Origin: Ruminococcus sp.
Lineage (GTDB): Bacteria; Bacillota; Clostridia; Oscillospirales; Ruminococcaceae
DNA length: 64,000 nt
NCBI RefSeq assembly: GCF_017549005.1
Contig: NZ_JAFYYT010000054.1
Location: forward strand, 24,871-88,870
Direction of reading: 5' to 3'
The notes beneath the pieces are model-generated. The model was not told where the DNA came from, made no database searches, and saw only the letters and a program-made list of their open reading frames with translations. Below, piece by piece: positions 17,335 to 26,556 of the stretch (the first letter of the stretch is position 1; the number at the start of each line of letters is the position of its first letter). The translations under genes were made by a program, and so were the position numbers.

Positions 17335-18879
17335 TTATTCTGCAATATCAGGAGCTTCTGCGTTATTTCTGTTTTTTCTTGCGGGAGCTTCCTCTTCGCC
17401 GCCGTTGTCTTCCTCGGCATTTTCATTGTCGGAAGCGCTCTTCTTTGACTTCTTGGAAGTCTTTTCTTCGTTCTCTTCGTCAGCCTGCGGCTTATCTACC
17501 TCGTCAAGTATGAGCTTTACAGTCTTTTCATCGCCGTTTCTGATGAATGTTACTTCAACCTCGTCACCTGCGGAGTAAATGTTCTTTTCAGCTGAGAGCT
17601 CCTCATAGCTCTTTACCTTCTTGCCGTTGAGAGCTACGATGATATCGCCGTTCTGGAGGCCTGCCTTTTCAGCGCCGCTGCCCTTCTTGACATCGGATAC
17701 GAATATACCTACAGGGAGATTGTACATCTTTGCAGCAGTTTCGGTAACGTCATAGCAGGATATACCGAGCTGCGGCTTACCTGTTACGTAGCCGTACTTC
17801 ATAAGGTCGTCGATAACGTTAGCTGTAAGGTTGGATGGGATAGCAAAGCCGATACCCTCGATAGAAGCCTCAGATGAACCGTATGAGGAGGACATCTTTG
17901 AGGAGTTGATGCCTATTACCTGACCGTACTTATTGATGAGCGGTCCGCCAGAGTTGCCCGAGTTGATAGCTGCGTCGGTCTGAATAAGGTTCATGGTCTT
18001 GTCGTTGATAGTGATGTGACGTCCGAGACCTGAGATCATACCGCCTGTAACTGTGTCCATAAGGTCAAAGCCGAGGGGGTTGCCGATAGCTATTACTGAC
18101 TCGCCAAGCATGAGCTCGTCGCTGTTGCCGAATTCAGCTGCTGTGAGATCTGTTTCGTCTATCTTTAAAACTGCGAGGTCGTAGTCAACATCATAGCCGA
18201 CGATCTCTGCTTCAAATGCTTCATCGTTGTTAAGGAGAACAGAAACGCTGTCTGCTTGTTCGCCGCCGTTCTCACTGTCATAGATAACATGGGCGTTTGT
18301 TACGATATAGCCGTTTTCGGATATGATAACGCCTGTACCTGTTCCCTTGTACTCTTTTGAAGTAGTACCGCCGTCGTTGTTTCCGTTTCCGAAGCCGAAG
18401 TCAAATCCACCGCCGAAGCCGAAATCAAAGAAGTCGTTCATTGACTGCCGCACTTCTGTTGTGAATGTGGATTCTATACCTACTACAGACGGGAGCATTT
18501 TCTCAACGATATCCTCTGTTGAAAGAGTGCTGCCGCCTACCTCTTCTGGCTTGATTATGCTTACGTTCTGAGCTGTTACTGACTCGGACTTTGCTTCCTT
18601 TGTGGCAGTTGTGGCCTTTTCGGTTTTCTTGCCGTCTTCCGCATCAACTACTGCTGCGCTGCGGATATTGCTCTCGCGGTTGAATATGCGGTAGCCCTCG
18701 ATAGAGCCTGCGGAAACGACTCCCATAGCTACAACGAAAGCAGCTACCTTCAAGAAGGAATGCTTTTTCCTGGGCTTCTGCTCCTGAGGCTGCTGTCCGT
18801 CTGTACTGAAGCCGTTGTAGCCCTCGCCGTTGTTCTGCTGGTTTTCATTGTTATTAAAATTGTAATTATACTCATTCAT
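17335..18879 (-). CDS. HtrA/DegP-like serine protease with PDZ domain
   Basis: 514 residues from the ATG at 18879 (AAGGA upstream; a GTG 3 codons earlier is too close to it). Order: Asn/Gln-rich cytoplasmic tail (1-40), one membrane helix (about 43-62), linker, trypsin-like domain with the triad in TNAHVI, DYDLAVLKI and GNSGGPL, a PDZ domain (about 370-455, DIIVALNGKKVKSYEEL), and a Lys/Glu-rich tail. A Gly/Phe/Asn-rich segment (DFGFGGGFDFGFGNGN) precedes the protease core. It is a membrane-anchored extracytoplasmic quality-control protease. It stands alone, with no two-component system beside it. Confidence 0.93.
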   Translation of the reverse strand: MNEYNYNFNNNENQQNNGEGYNGFSTDGQQPQEQKPRKKHSFLKVAAFVVAMGVVSAGSIEGYRIFNRESNIRSAAVVDAEDGKKTEKATTATKEAKSESVTAQNVSIIKPEEVGGSTLSTEDIVEKMLPSVVGIESTFTTEVRQSMNDFFDFGFGGGFDFGFGNGNNDGGTTSKEYKGTGTGVIISENGYIVTNAHVIYDSENGGEQADSVSVLLNNDEAFEAEIVGYDVDYDLAVLKIDETDLTAAEFGNSDELMLGESVIAIGNPLGFDLMDTVTGGMISGLGRHITINDKTMNLIQTDAAINSGNSGGPLINKYGQVIGINSSKMSSSYGSSEASIEGIGFAIPSNLTANVIDDLMKYGYVTGKPQLGISCYDVTETAAKMYNLPVGIFVSDVKKGSGAEKAGLQNGDIIVALNGKKVKSYEELSAEKNIYSAGDEVEVTFIRNGDEKTVKLILDEVDKPQADEENEEKTSKKSKKSASDNENAEEDNGGEEEAPARKNRNNAEAPDIAE

Positions 18880-19095
18880 AATATTCACTTTCCTTTTCGG
18901 TTATTTTATTTCTGAGGTTCTCCCTCAGCCTGTGATTATATTATATTAGCCCTTTGTGATATTGATTTGCGGCATTTGTATTGTTTTTGAGAATTTTATG
19001 TGTAAATTTTATCACAATTCCCGGCGCTTTGTGAAATTGATGTTAAGGACAGTCGGTATTCCGCCGCATGAATGGTAAAGGGCTGCGTCAAAGAC

Positions 19096-19124
19096 TTGCA
19101 TTATTTTTTATTATATGTTATAAT
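19096..19124 (+). promoter_or_regulatory. Promoter of the CNNM/CorC gene
   Basis: TTGCAT (19096-19101) and TATAAT (19119-19124), 17-nt spacer. Confidence 0.75.
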
Positions 19125-19155
19125 AGTAACATTATTATATAAGGAAAGGAATAAT

Positions 19156-20427
19156 ATGGACAGTTCAGATATATGGAAGATAGTTCTCGTCATTGCTATG
19201 ATGATCTTTTCAGCCCTGTTTTCGGGGACTGAAACGGCTTATTCCAGTGTTAACAAGCTTCGCCTGAAAAACTACGAGGCACAGGGCAGCAAAAAAGCGA
19301 AAAAAGCTCTCAGGCTCGCAAACCGCTTCGACGAAGTCCTCACAGCAGTGCTTATCGGCAATAATATCGTGAATATCGCCACTTCGTCGGTTAGCACCCT
19401 TATTTTTATCAAGCTTGTGGGGCCGAAAGGTCCTGCGCTGTCAACTATTGTTGTCACTGTGCTTGTGCTGGTGTTCTGCGAGGTACTGCCGAAATCCTAT
19501 GCCAAGAAAAACGCGGAGAAGCTTGCGCTCGCATTCGCTCCGCCCCTTACGTTCCTGGTGGGACTTTTCAAGCCCTTTGTGTGGCTGCTCAATAAGCTCT
19601 CGTCCCTTGTTTCAAAGGGTGATGAAGCTCCCAGCGTTACCGAGGACGAGCTAAAGTACATGATCGATGAGATCGAAGAGCAGGGCGTTATTGAGGAGCA
19701 GGAGAGCGAGCTGGTAAAAAGTGCGCTTGAATTTGACGAGATAACCGTAAATGAGATACTCATTCCCCGCGTTAAGGTCATCGGCGTTGAGCTTGGCTCG
19801 ACTATCGACGAGATAAAGGAGCTTTTCAGCCGTGAGATGTACTCCCGTCTGCCTGTGTATGAAAAAAGTCTTGATGAGATCAAGGGTATCATCACAAACA
19901 AGGCGTTTTTCAAAATGCTGGTGGAGGGCGGAAGCGATATCACGCCTATCATTCAGGAAGTTCCCCACATTGCCGATACAAAGCTCATAAGCGAGGCTAT
20001 GCGCGATATGCAGCGCTCAAAGGTACACCTTGCGGTAGTCATTGACCAGTACGGCGGTACTAAGGGAATAGTCACCCTCGAGGACATCATCGAGGAGCTC
20101 GTCGGCGAGATCTACGACGAGGACGACGAGATAGAGACAAATATAATGATGCTTGCACCTGACAAATACGAGGTGGCAGGCGATATGAGCATAAGCGATA
20201 TGCTTGAAATGCTGGATCTTGACGAGGACATGATAACTACGGACTACACCTCCGTGGGCGGCTGGGTGACAGATGTTATGGAGCATATCCCCGAGGCAGG
20301 CGAGACTGCCGAAAGCGGAATTTTCCGCATTACTGCCGCTGAGGTCAACGAGCAGAACGTAGAAAAGGTCATTATCGAGGTGCTCCCCACCGACGACGAT
20401 GATGACGAAGAAGATGAAGATAAATAG
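19156..20427 (+). CDS. CNNM/CorC (HlyC) family protein with CBS domains
   Basis: 423 residues from the ATG at 19156, with AAGGAAAGGA ahead. An N-terminal CNNM domain with four helices (about 1-170; SALFSGTETAYSSVNKLRLK is the family signature) is followed by a CBS pair (about 195-320; ILIPRV ... DQYGGTKGIVTLEDIIEE) and a CorC_HlyC transporter-associated domain (about 335-410). The tail is a run of Asp and Glu. Members act in magnesium export or divalent-cation homeostasis. It is monocistronic with a clear promoter and terminator. Confidence 0.92.
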   Translation: MDSSDIWKIVLVIAMMIFSALFSGTETAYSSVNKLRLKNYEAQGSKKAKKALRLANRFDEVLTAVLIGNNIVNIATSSVSTLIFIKLVGPKGPALSTIVVTVLVLVFCEVLPKSYAKKNAEKLALAFAPPLTFLVGLFKPFVWLLNKLSSLVSKGDEAPSVTEDELKYMIDEIEEQGVIEEQESELVKSALEFDEITVNEILIPRVKVIGVELGSTIDEIKELFSREMYSRLPVYEKSLDEIKGIITNKAFFKMLVEGGSDITPIIQEVPHIADTKLISEAMRDMQRSKVHLAVVIDQYGGTKGIVTLEDIIEELVGEIYDEDDEIETNIMMLAPDKYEVAGDMSISDMLEMLDLDEDMITTDYTSVGGWVTDVMEHIPEAGETAESGIFRITAAEVNEQNVEKVIIEVLPTDDDDDEEDEDK

Positions 20428-20455
20428 TGCTGAGAACTCGGAACCAAGATCGTAG

Positions 20456-20479
20456 GGGCTGCCTTTGGCAGCCCTTTTT
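20456..20479 (+). terminator. Terminator of the CNNM/CorC gene
   Basis: GGGCTGCC pairs with GGCAGCCC, loop TTT, then TTTTT. Confidence 0.9.
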
Positions 20480-20497
20480 GCTGATTGCTGATAACTG

Positions 20498-20532
20498 AAA
20501 CACCCGAAACAGTTTAACTGTTTCGGGTGTTT
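20498..20532 (-). terminator. Terminator of the kinase gene
   Basis: Near-continuous 17-bp inverted repeat (20498-20514 with 20516-20532) reading AAACACCCG ... CGGGTGTTT, adjacent to the kinase stop. Confidence 0.85.
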
Positions 20533-20533
20533 A

Positions 20534-21850
20534 TCATTCTACAGTGCCCTCGCTTCTGCCTATAGTGAGGACGAAGCCTTTGTTTATGGGCATTATGCCC
20601 TGTGGGTCAACTGTTTTTACCGTATTGTCGGGGAGCTTTACGCTCCATGTATCATTGGAGAGGTTGCGGAGAGCGTGTTTGCTTGGGTCCTTCTTGTTGC
20701 GGACCACCTCACCGATTATCTTATGGAAGTCGCCCTCCGTGTCGCCTGCCATGCCCTCATAGAGCTTAGCTCCGCCGAATGCAGGGAGCTCGAAGCGCTT
20801 GAACTTGATACTTTCGGTGCAGGTCAGCTGACCGTTGCAGTACATACAGTTCACGGAATACTTCGGGGCGATAAAGGTTTCCTTGCCGCAGTGAGGACAG
20901 GGGACTGTCTCGCTTCTCAGTTTAACAAAGGCGTCAAGCCATGTCATTTCGATAACGCGGTCGTAAGGGGGCTGTACCGACTTCTTTCCGAATGATTCTA
21001 TGAAAAGGTCGCGGATATAGTCGGGATATATCTTCCAGAAGCGGAGAGTATTGGTGTTGAGCTGATTGTTTGCGGCATTGCGGTCGTCCTCGGGGTCGAG
21101 AACGAATACGGGGTCTGAGCCGTAGAACTTCTTTTCAAGCTCGGGAGTCATGCACGGAGGAGTAGAGTATTTGCCCTCCAGCGGGTGCTCGATGAACAGC
21201 ATACGGAAGAGTATGACTGCCAGCGAGAAGCGGTCGGAACGCTTGTCGGGAGCTCCGCCGAGAACTACCTCGGGAGCCATATAGCGCTGTTTGCCGGCAA
21301 TTCCGAAGTTGACGCCGCGCTCGGAAACGTTGTCGTTGTCACATATGAGCACATCGCCGTTTTTCGGGTCTATGAAGAAGTTGCCGTTATTGAGGTCCTG
21401 ATAGCTGTAGCCGTCGTTGTGGAGAGCGCGGAAGCCCTCGATGATATTGATGGCTGCGTTGCAGCGGGCGGTTATATTTGCGAAGCTTGCCTTCATGCGG
21501 CGTGTTTTGGGGTCCCAAAGCAGGAAGCGTGTCAGCTCCTCATAGCCTGACGGGCGGAGTGGCATGATATAGCCGAAAGAGCCGTCTATCCAGTTGGAGA
21601 GCTCCTCAGGCCAGAGAAATGCCTTTGTGGGAGCGCCCTTTTTTATGTTTGCCTTGAGGTTTTCGTAGAATTCCTGGGGGTTTTTCATCTTGTCGATAGT
21701 GGACTTGTGGTACCATTTGAGCGCCATCTGCTTGCCGTTGCACTCAACGCGGTATACATTTCCCTGTCCGCCGCCGCCGAGAAATTCGAGTATGGTGAAT
21801 GTGGAATTGTATACTGTCCTGCCTGTGTAGCCTACTTTGAGTTCTGCCAT
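20534..21850 (-). CDS. Ser/Thr protein kinase with zinc ribbon and FHA-like tail
   Basis: 438 residues, no membrane segment. Kinase domain about 18-290: Gly-rich loop GGGGQGNVY, lysine in ALKWYHK, catalytic loop YQDLNNGN (Asp and Asn kept, the usual HR replaced), metal motif CDNDN in place of DFG, and MAPEV. A zinc ribbon follows (CPHCGKETF ... CMYCNGQL, about 318-345). The C terminus (about 355-438) has the RNxS-type pattern and beta-strand spacing of an FHA-like phosphopeptide-binding fold (KHALRNLSNDTWSV). This resembles kinases that work with VWA and PP2C-phosphatase partners, but none is adjacent. AAAGGAG precedes the ATG. Substrate unknown. Confidence 0.82.
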   Translation of the reverse strand: MAELKVGYTGRTVYNSTFTILEFLGGGGQGNVYRVECNGKQMALKWYHKSTIDKMKNPQEFYENLKANIKKGAPTKAFLWPEELSNWIDGSFGYIMPLRPSGYEELTRFLLWDPKTRRMKASFANITARCNAAINIIEGFRALHNDGYSYQDLNNGNFFIDPKNGDVLICDNDNVSERGVNFGIAGKQRYMAPEVVLGGAPDKRSDRFSLAVILFRMLFIEHPLEGKYSTPPCMTPELEKKFYGSDPVFVLDPEDDRNAANNQLNTNTLRFWKIYPDYIRDLFIESFGKKSVQPPYDRVIEMTWLDAFVKLRSETVPCPHCGKETFIAPKYSVNCMYCNGQLTCTESIKFKRFELPAFGGAKLYEGMAGDTEGDFHKIIGEVVRNKKDPSKHALRNLSNDTWSVKLPDNTVKTVDPQGIMPINKGFVLTIGRSEGTVE

Positions 21851-21873
21851 TTTATGCTCCTTTCGCTTTCAGC

Positions 21874-22827
21874 TTATAGGTTGGAAAATTCTTCGTTCTG
21901 AGGTTTCTTGTTTTGTGTGGTAGTCTCTGCTGTATCGGAGGTGGATTCTGTCTGCGGCTTGTCTTCTGTTGCAGCGGGGGCTGTAGTCGCGGCAGGGGCA
22001 GCAGCCACGGTATTCATGCAGAGCCATTCACACCATGTGGTGTAGTACTTTGCAAGGACGTGTACGCCGTCGCTTGCGTACTCGGCTGTAAGATAGCCGT
22101 AATCATCGTCGAATAAGGGATTGACGTCCAGGTAGTATATCTTCTTGTTGTCGTCAGCCATTCCCTGTATATTTGTATTCAGCGCATTTATTCTCTCATT
22201 GGTGATATACTGGGTCTCGCCTGAGGTTGTAACGTGGAGGTTTGCCTGCAAATATATCAGGGCGTCCTTCTGTATCTCGCGGATACCGTCAACGAGGCGC
22301 CTGTACTTTGCGGTTGTTCCCTCGATATCGTTGCCTATCTCGTTAATGCCGAGCATTACGTATATCTTGGCGTACTGCTTCTTGCGGAGCTTGTCCCATA
22401 CGGTCATGCCGTCCACGGTGGATTCGTCTATTCGCGCCACCATGAGGCCCTTGTCGCAGAAATAGTCCGCATTTTTCAGCGTACCGTAGAGGCTTATGCC
22501 CACTGTTCGGGAGTCGCCGATAAACAGGGCGTCGTCGAAGTACTCGGGGCCGCTTTCAATAAAGCTTGACGGCGGAGTTGCAGGCTCTGTGGGAGCTTCC
22601 GTGGCAGTCTCAGTGCCCTCTGATGTGGTCTGAGTCTCGGATGTGACGTCCTGACCGGCTGTCGTGGTGGTCTCGGCAGGCTGAGTTACCGCCGTAGGCT
22701 CCTTTACGGCAGCCTTTGGCTTTTTGATATTGCTGCTATCCCATATCTGCTTATATATGAACGGCGAAGCCACAACGCAGGTGACCAGCAGTATCAGTGT
22801 ATATATGCATTGTTTTAACTTGCTCAA
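21874..22827 (-). CDS. SGNH/GDSL hydrolase, membrane-anchored, O-acetylation partner
   Basis: 317 residues. A short cytoplasmic end and membrane helix (about 5-25) are followed by a Thr/Pro/Glu-rich linker (about 35-95) and an SGNH domain: nucleophile block FIGDSRTVG, block III VMLGINEIGND, and block V DGVHVL with the catalytic Asp and His. A second Thr/Ala/Pro-rich stretch ends the protein. It starts 12 nt after the MBOAT stop. Such pairs transfer acetyl or other acyl groups to a cell-surface polymer after the MBOAT protein moves the acyl group across the membrane. The acceptor polymer is not known. Confidence 0.87.
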   Translation of the reverse strand: MSKLKQCIYTLILLVTCVVASPFIYKQIWDSSNIKKPKAAVKEPTAVTQPAETTTTAGQDVTSETQTTSEGTETATEAPTEPATPPSSFIESGPEYFDDALFIGDSRTVGISLYGTLKNADYFCDKGLMVARIDESTVDGMTVWDKLRKKQYAKIYVMLGINEIGNDIEGTTAKYRRLVDGIREIQKDALIYLQANLHVTTSGETQYITNERINALNTNIQGMADDNKKIYYLDVNPLFDDDYGYLTAEYASDGVHVLAKYYTTWCEWLCMNTVAAAPAATTAPAATEDKPQTESTSDTAETTTQNKKPQNEEFSNL

Positions 22828-22839
22828 TTCTTTCTCTCC

Positions 22840-24531
22840 TTAAAATCTGAAATACATGAACGGGTCGTCCATTCCCATGTACATACAGTAGACTGCTGCG
22901 AGGAATACCGCAATCAGCGCTATGGCTGTAATGAATGAGTGCTTGATCTTCTTGTATACCAGCTCGGGCAGCCTTGTGGAGAAAACTATGGCTGCAGCGA
23001 AGTATTTCCAGTATATTTTCCATTTTTCAATGTAGTCGTTATCCATTACGGCATAGGTCTTCTGCGGCAGGAACGGGAGAAGTCTCCTGAAATAGATGCC
23101 CAGCTCGTGAAAGTCCGTTATCGCAAAGATAAGCCATGTGAGCGGGATTATCAGTATCATGTAGGCGTGACCGAGGGGCTTTATCCTGTTCAGCGTCTTG
23201 CCTGTCCAGAATTTTTCGCTCATGATTATTGCGAAAAGCACAAGTCCCCACATGACGAAGTTCCAGCTCGCGCCGTGCCACAGTCCTGTGAACAGCCACA
23301 CCACCAGCATATTGAATACCATTCGTCCCTCGCCCCTGCGGTTTCCGCCGAGGGGGATGTAGATGTAGTCCTTGAACCAGGTGCCGAGGGTCATGTGCCA
23401 GCGGCGCCAGAATTCCGTCATGGTCAGCGACATATAGGGGTGGTCGAAGTTGCGTGGAATATTGAAGCCCATTACTTTTCCGAGTCCGATGGCCATGAGG
23501 GAATATCCGCAGAAGTCGAAGTAGAGCTGGAAAGAATAGGCGAATATACCCAGCCATGCCAGCCGTGATGATATGCTCTCGTAGCCTATGGCAGAGATGT
23601 CGCTCCACAGTCCGCCTATCTGATTGGCTATGAGCACCTTGTAGCCGAGACCGATGGTAAAGGTCTTGAGACCGTCCTCGACATTGTGTATGCTGTGAGT
23701 ACGGCTTTTCAGCTCTTTGGCAACGTGGTCGTAGGTAACAATAGGACCTGCAATGAGCTGCGGGAACATTGTTATGTAGGCTCCGTAGTTTATGAGGTTC
23801 TTTTCGGCCTGAGCCTTGCCTCTGTATACATCGATTATGTAGGAGACGTTCTGGAAGGTGTAGAAGCTGATACCTATAGGCAGGATAATATCCTTTACGG
23901 TGAAACTCTGTCCGAACCAGTGATTGATGTTTTCAGTGCCGAATGTCCAGTATTTGAAGAAGATCAGCCACCAGAAGTTGAAAAGAATGCCGAATGTGAG
24001 CCAAAGCTTCTTGATATGGCGGCTGTGCTCGATGAACTGTCCCACTATGAAGTTGAGAAGCACCGTCAGCAGGAACAGCATGATATAAACGGGCTTCTTT
24101 ACGCCGAAGCTGTAGAAGATGACGCTTCCCGTGAATATGATAAGGTTCTGATAACCTATCCGCGATGAGGAATACGCCTGCATGAGCAGAAAGACTGCCG
24201 CTGCAAGGAAGAGGGCTACCGGGACAGGCTTGAAAAGCTCCATATTATGGAACAGGATATAGCCTGCGACTGCGCTTCCGAAGAGTATGACCACACATCG
24301 GAACCGCTTCTCGGAAGCCGTTGCGGATTCAAACAGGAGCCACACCACCGACGCGAGATAGATAAGTATGGGGAGCGGCCTTATGAGCCTCATGACATAG
24401 AACATATCTATGCCGGCTATAACGCTCGCTGTTACTAAAACGATATTTCTATATTTATTTTCAGACGCCGAATAGGCTATCATAAAAACAGGCAGGAATA
24501 TGAAGATAAATTCCAAGCTGCTGAATACCAA
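22840..24531 (-). CDS. MBOAT-family O-acyltransferase (AlgI/DltB-like)
   Basis: 563 residues from the TTG at 24531. That start gives the family N terminus MVFSSLEFIFIFLP and has AAGGG at good spacing; a GTG three codons earlier abuts it. There are about 12 membrane segments. The core has FWRRWHMTLGTWFKDYIYIP, then GGNRRG and the essential His in GLWHGASWNF. It carries acyl groups across the membrane for O-acylation of a surface polysaccharide, working with the SGNH protein encoded next. An extra block of hydrophobic segments (about 30-125) makes it longer than a typical AlgI of about 470 residues. Confidence 0.92.
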   Translation of the reverse strand: MVFSSLEFIFIFLPVFMIAYSASENKYRNIVLVTASVIAGIDMFYVMRLIRPLPILIYLASVVWLLFESATASEKRFRCVVILFGSAVAGYILFHNMELFKPVPVALFLAAAVFLLMQAYSSSRIGYQNLIIFTGSVIFYSFGVKKPVYIMLFLLTVLLNFIVGQFIEHSRHIKKLWLTFGILFNFWWLIFFKYWTFGTENINHWFGQSFTVKDIILPIGISFYTFQNVSYIIDVYRGKAQAEKNLINYGAYITMFPQLIAGPIVTYDHVAKELKSRTHSIHNVEDGLKTFTIGLGYKVLIANQIGGLWSDISAIGYESISSRLAWLGIFAYSFQLYFDFCGYSLMAIGLGKVMGFNIPRNFDHPYMSLTMTEFWRRWHMTLGTWFKDYIYIPLGGNRRGEGRMVFNMLVVWLFTGLWHGASWNFVMWGLVLFAIIMSEKFWTGKTLNRIKPLGHAYMILIIPLTWLIFAITDFHELGIYFRRLLPFLPQKTYAVMDNDYIEKWKIYWKYFAAAIVFSTRLPELVYKKIKHSFITAIALIAVFLAAVYCMYMGMDDPFMYFRF

Positions 24532-24629
24532 ATATATCACCCTTCAGTTAAATCATTTGTTAGAGCTTCCGCTGTTTGGTTTGCCTGTAAATCTGCGGAA
24601 AATAGCATTATAAAAACTCATACATTATT

Positions 24630-24658
24630 ATTTTACACGTTTGCCAATTAAATGTCAA
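24630..24658 (-). promoter_or_regulatory. Promoter of the MBOAT-SGNH operon
   Basis: TTGACA (24653-24658) and TAAAAT (24630-24635) with a 17-nt spacer on the minus strand. The leader is about 90 nt. Confidence 0.75.
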
Positions 24659-24731
24659 TAGCTTTGGGATAATGTAGCAATTTGCAGTAAACAGTCGGAC
24701 GGGCAGGCGGCTTTTCGGTGTTTTTGACAGG

Positions 24732-24761
24732 GTAAAAAATGAACGCCGGAAACGGCGTTCA
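24732..24761 (-). terminator. Terminator of the sodium symporter gene
   Basis: TGAACGCCG and CGGCGTTCA (24740-24761) form a 9-bp stem; on the minus strand TTTTTT follows. Confidence 0.92.
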
Positions 24762-24779
24762 CTTCATGTTCATATGTAC

Positions 24780-26183
24780 TTATATTTCCGTCACAAAGGG
24801 CGTGATAAGTATCATTGCCATGCATACGGGGCAGATGTACTTTATCATGACGCTGTAGAGTAGCTTCGAGCGGAAACGCTTTTCGCCGTACATAACCTCT
24901 TCCTCGATGTACTTCGTCTTTACGGCGTATCCTATGAGTATGCAGGTGAGGAGAGAGAGCACCGGCATCATTATATTGTTCGTGGTGAAGTCGAAAAGGT
25001 CCAGTATCTGCATACCGAATATGCTGAAATCAGACCATGTGCTGTAGCCGAGGACAGAGAGCATTCCTACGGCAATGGTAACGAATATCACTATTAAGCA
25101 GCTCTTTGCGCGGTTTAGTCTGAACTTCTCCATTACCACCGCAACTACGGTCTCCATAAGGGATATTGAGGAGGTGAGCGCCGCAAGGGTAACGAGTATG
25201 AAGAAAGCTGTGCCCAATACCTGTCCTGCCGGCATTGAAGCGAATACCTTCGGGAGAGTGATGAACATAAGTCCGGGACCCTTGTTGAGGGCAGACTCAT
25301 CTCCGCCCGAGAATACGAATACCGCAGGAACTATTATCATTCCGGCAAGGAATGCGACAAGTGTGTCGAATATCTCAATCTGACGGACCGAGCTCTCAAG
25401 GGAGTCCTCTTTTCGCATATATGAGCCGTATGTGACCATTATTCCCATAGCGATGGACATCGAGTAGAAAAGCTGTCCGCAGGCTGCCGCTATGGTCTGA
25501 AGGAGCCTTGAGAATGTGAAGCCCTTGAAATTGGGGAGAACATAGTATTTCAGCCCCTCTCCCGCGCCTTTGAGGGTAAGAGTATAGACTGCTATGCCGA
25601 TTATCAGCACAAGCAGCACGGGCATGAGGAACTTGCTTACCTTTTCTATGCCCTTTTCAACGCCGAAAAAGACTACAACTGACGTGAGAAGCACGAAAAT
25701 TATGAAAAACACGGAGGGCTGTTCGAGAAGTCCGATGAAATGCTCGAAAAACGTGAGAGTTTCGTCCGAGCCTTTGACCGCGTATTCCGCAACGGAAACA
25801 GCTTCACCGTCGCCCTTGGCAAAAACCGTCATATATTTCAGCACCCAGCCGCCTATAACGCAGTAATATGGGAGTATAAGAGCAGGAATGACTGCTGCGA
25901 GGACTCCGAGGGGAGAAAATCGCTTGTCAACTTCCTTGTATGCGCCGATAACGCTCTTGCCCGTTCGCCTGCCTATGGCTATCTCGGTCAGCATGAGGGC
26001 AAAACCGAAGGTTATGGCAAAGATAAGGTATATGAGCAGGAATATTCCGCCGCCGTACTTAGCGGCAAGATATGGAAAACGCCAGATATTTCCCAGTCCT
26101 ATCGCCGAGCCTGCCGCGGCGAGCACAAAGCCTATTTTTGAACCGAAGCTGCCTCTTGACGAGGGATTTGTTTTTTCTTTCAT
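24780..26183 (-). CDS. Sodium-dependent transporter, neurotransmitter symporter family
   Basis: 467 residues with about 11-12 membrane segments. The N terminus has the NSS signature GSAIGLGNIWRFPY with the unwound helix 1 that binds Na+ and substrate; helix 2 follows (GGGIFLLIYLIF). Bacterial NSS members import amino acids with sodium. The substrate, possibly a hydrophobic amino acid, cannot be assigned. It is monocistronic. Confidence 0.93.
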   Translation of the reverse strand: MKEKTNPSSRGSFGSKIGFVLAAAGSAIGLGNIWRFPYLAAKYGGGIFLLIYLIFAITFGFALMLTEIAIGRRTGKSVIGAYKEVDKRFSPLGVLAAVIPALILPYYCVIGGWVLKYMTVFAKGDGEAVSVAEYAVKGSDETLTFFEHFIGLLEQPSVFFIIFVLLTSVVVFFGVEKGIEKVSKFLMPVLLVLIIGIAVYTLTLKGAGEGLKYYVLPNFKGFTFSRLLQTIAAACGQLFYSMSIAMGIMVTYGSYMRKEDSLESSVRQIEIFDTLVAFLAGMIIVPAVFVFSGGDESALNKGPGLMFITLPKVFASMPAGQVLGTAFFILVTLAALTSSISLMETVVAVVMEKFRLNRAKSCLIVIFVTIAVGMLSVLGYSTWSDFSIFGMQILDLFDFTTNNIMMPVLSLLTCILIGYAVKTKYIEEEVMYGEKRFRSKLLYSVMIKYICPVCMAMILITPFVTEI

Positions 26184-26231
26184 AGTGTGACTGTCCTTTC
26201 GTATGGTGTCGAATAGTGCGATACAAATACA

Positions 26232-26260
26232 ATTATAGCATTAGTAATAAGAAAAATCAA
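26232..26260 (-). promoter_or_regulatory. Promoter of the sodium symporter gene
   Basis: TTGATT (26255-26260) and TATAAT (26232-26237) with a 17-nt spacer on the minus strand. Confidence 0.7.
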
Positions 26261-26272
26261 TATGAAGTCTGA

Positions 26273-26422
26273 CAAAAATCCGCGTCCGTGACAACTTTAT
26301 GGGATAAGACATCAGATGCGGAAACCGGTCAGGGAATCGAGCTTTCCATTCCTGACAAAACAACGCCGGAGGAACTTATAGCAAACAGCGGCTACAGATT
26401 TTTCTTTAACGACGGTTCCTGA
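26273..26422 (+). pseudogene. Short coding remnant, probably a lost C terminus
   Basis: After a TGA at 26270 the frame reads QKSASVTTLWDK ... GQGIELSIPDKTTPEELIAN ... RFFFNDGS and stops at 26422, followed by a terminator. A GTG at 26288 could start it, but there is no ribosome site. The composition is protein-like and resembles the end of an extracellular protein, so I read it as a decayed 3' end. The rest of the 370-bp gap holds the symporter promoter, a terminator and a dispersed repeat. Confidence 0.4.
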
Positions 26423-26458
26423 CCAAAGTAAAGATGTCCTGGCTCCCATAAAAAACAC

Positions 26459-26496
26459 AGCGCAGCAAGGATAATACCTGCTGCGCTTTTATTTTT
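26459..26496 (+). terminator. Terminator-like hairpin after the remnant
   Basis: AGCGCAGCA and TGCTGCGCT (26459-26487) pair around a short loop and are followed by TTTATTTTT. Confidence 0.65.
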
Positions 26497-26498
26497 CA

Positions 26499-26527
26499 GG
26501 CGGATAATATCCGCCCCTACACGGCTT
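26499..26527. repeat. Short dispersed repeat (GTGTAGGGGCGGA type)
   Basis: The minus strand reads AGCCGTGTAGGGGCGG and then ATATTATCCGCC, an inverted CGGAT/ATCCG pair. It shares AGCCGTGTAGGG with 14138-14149 and GTAGGGG with 20453-20458. Confidence 0.45.
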
Positions 26528-26556
26528 AGCTCTTAGTTCTGCTAACGGCTAAAGGC

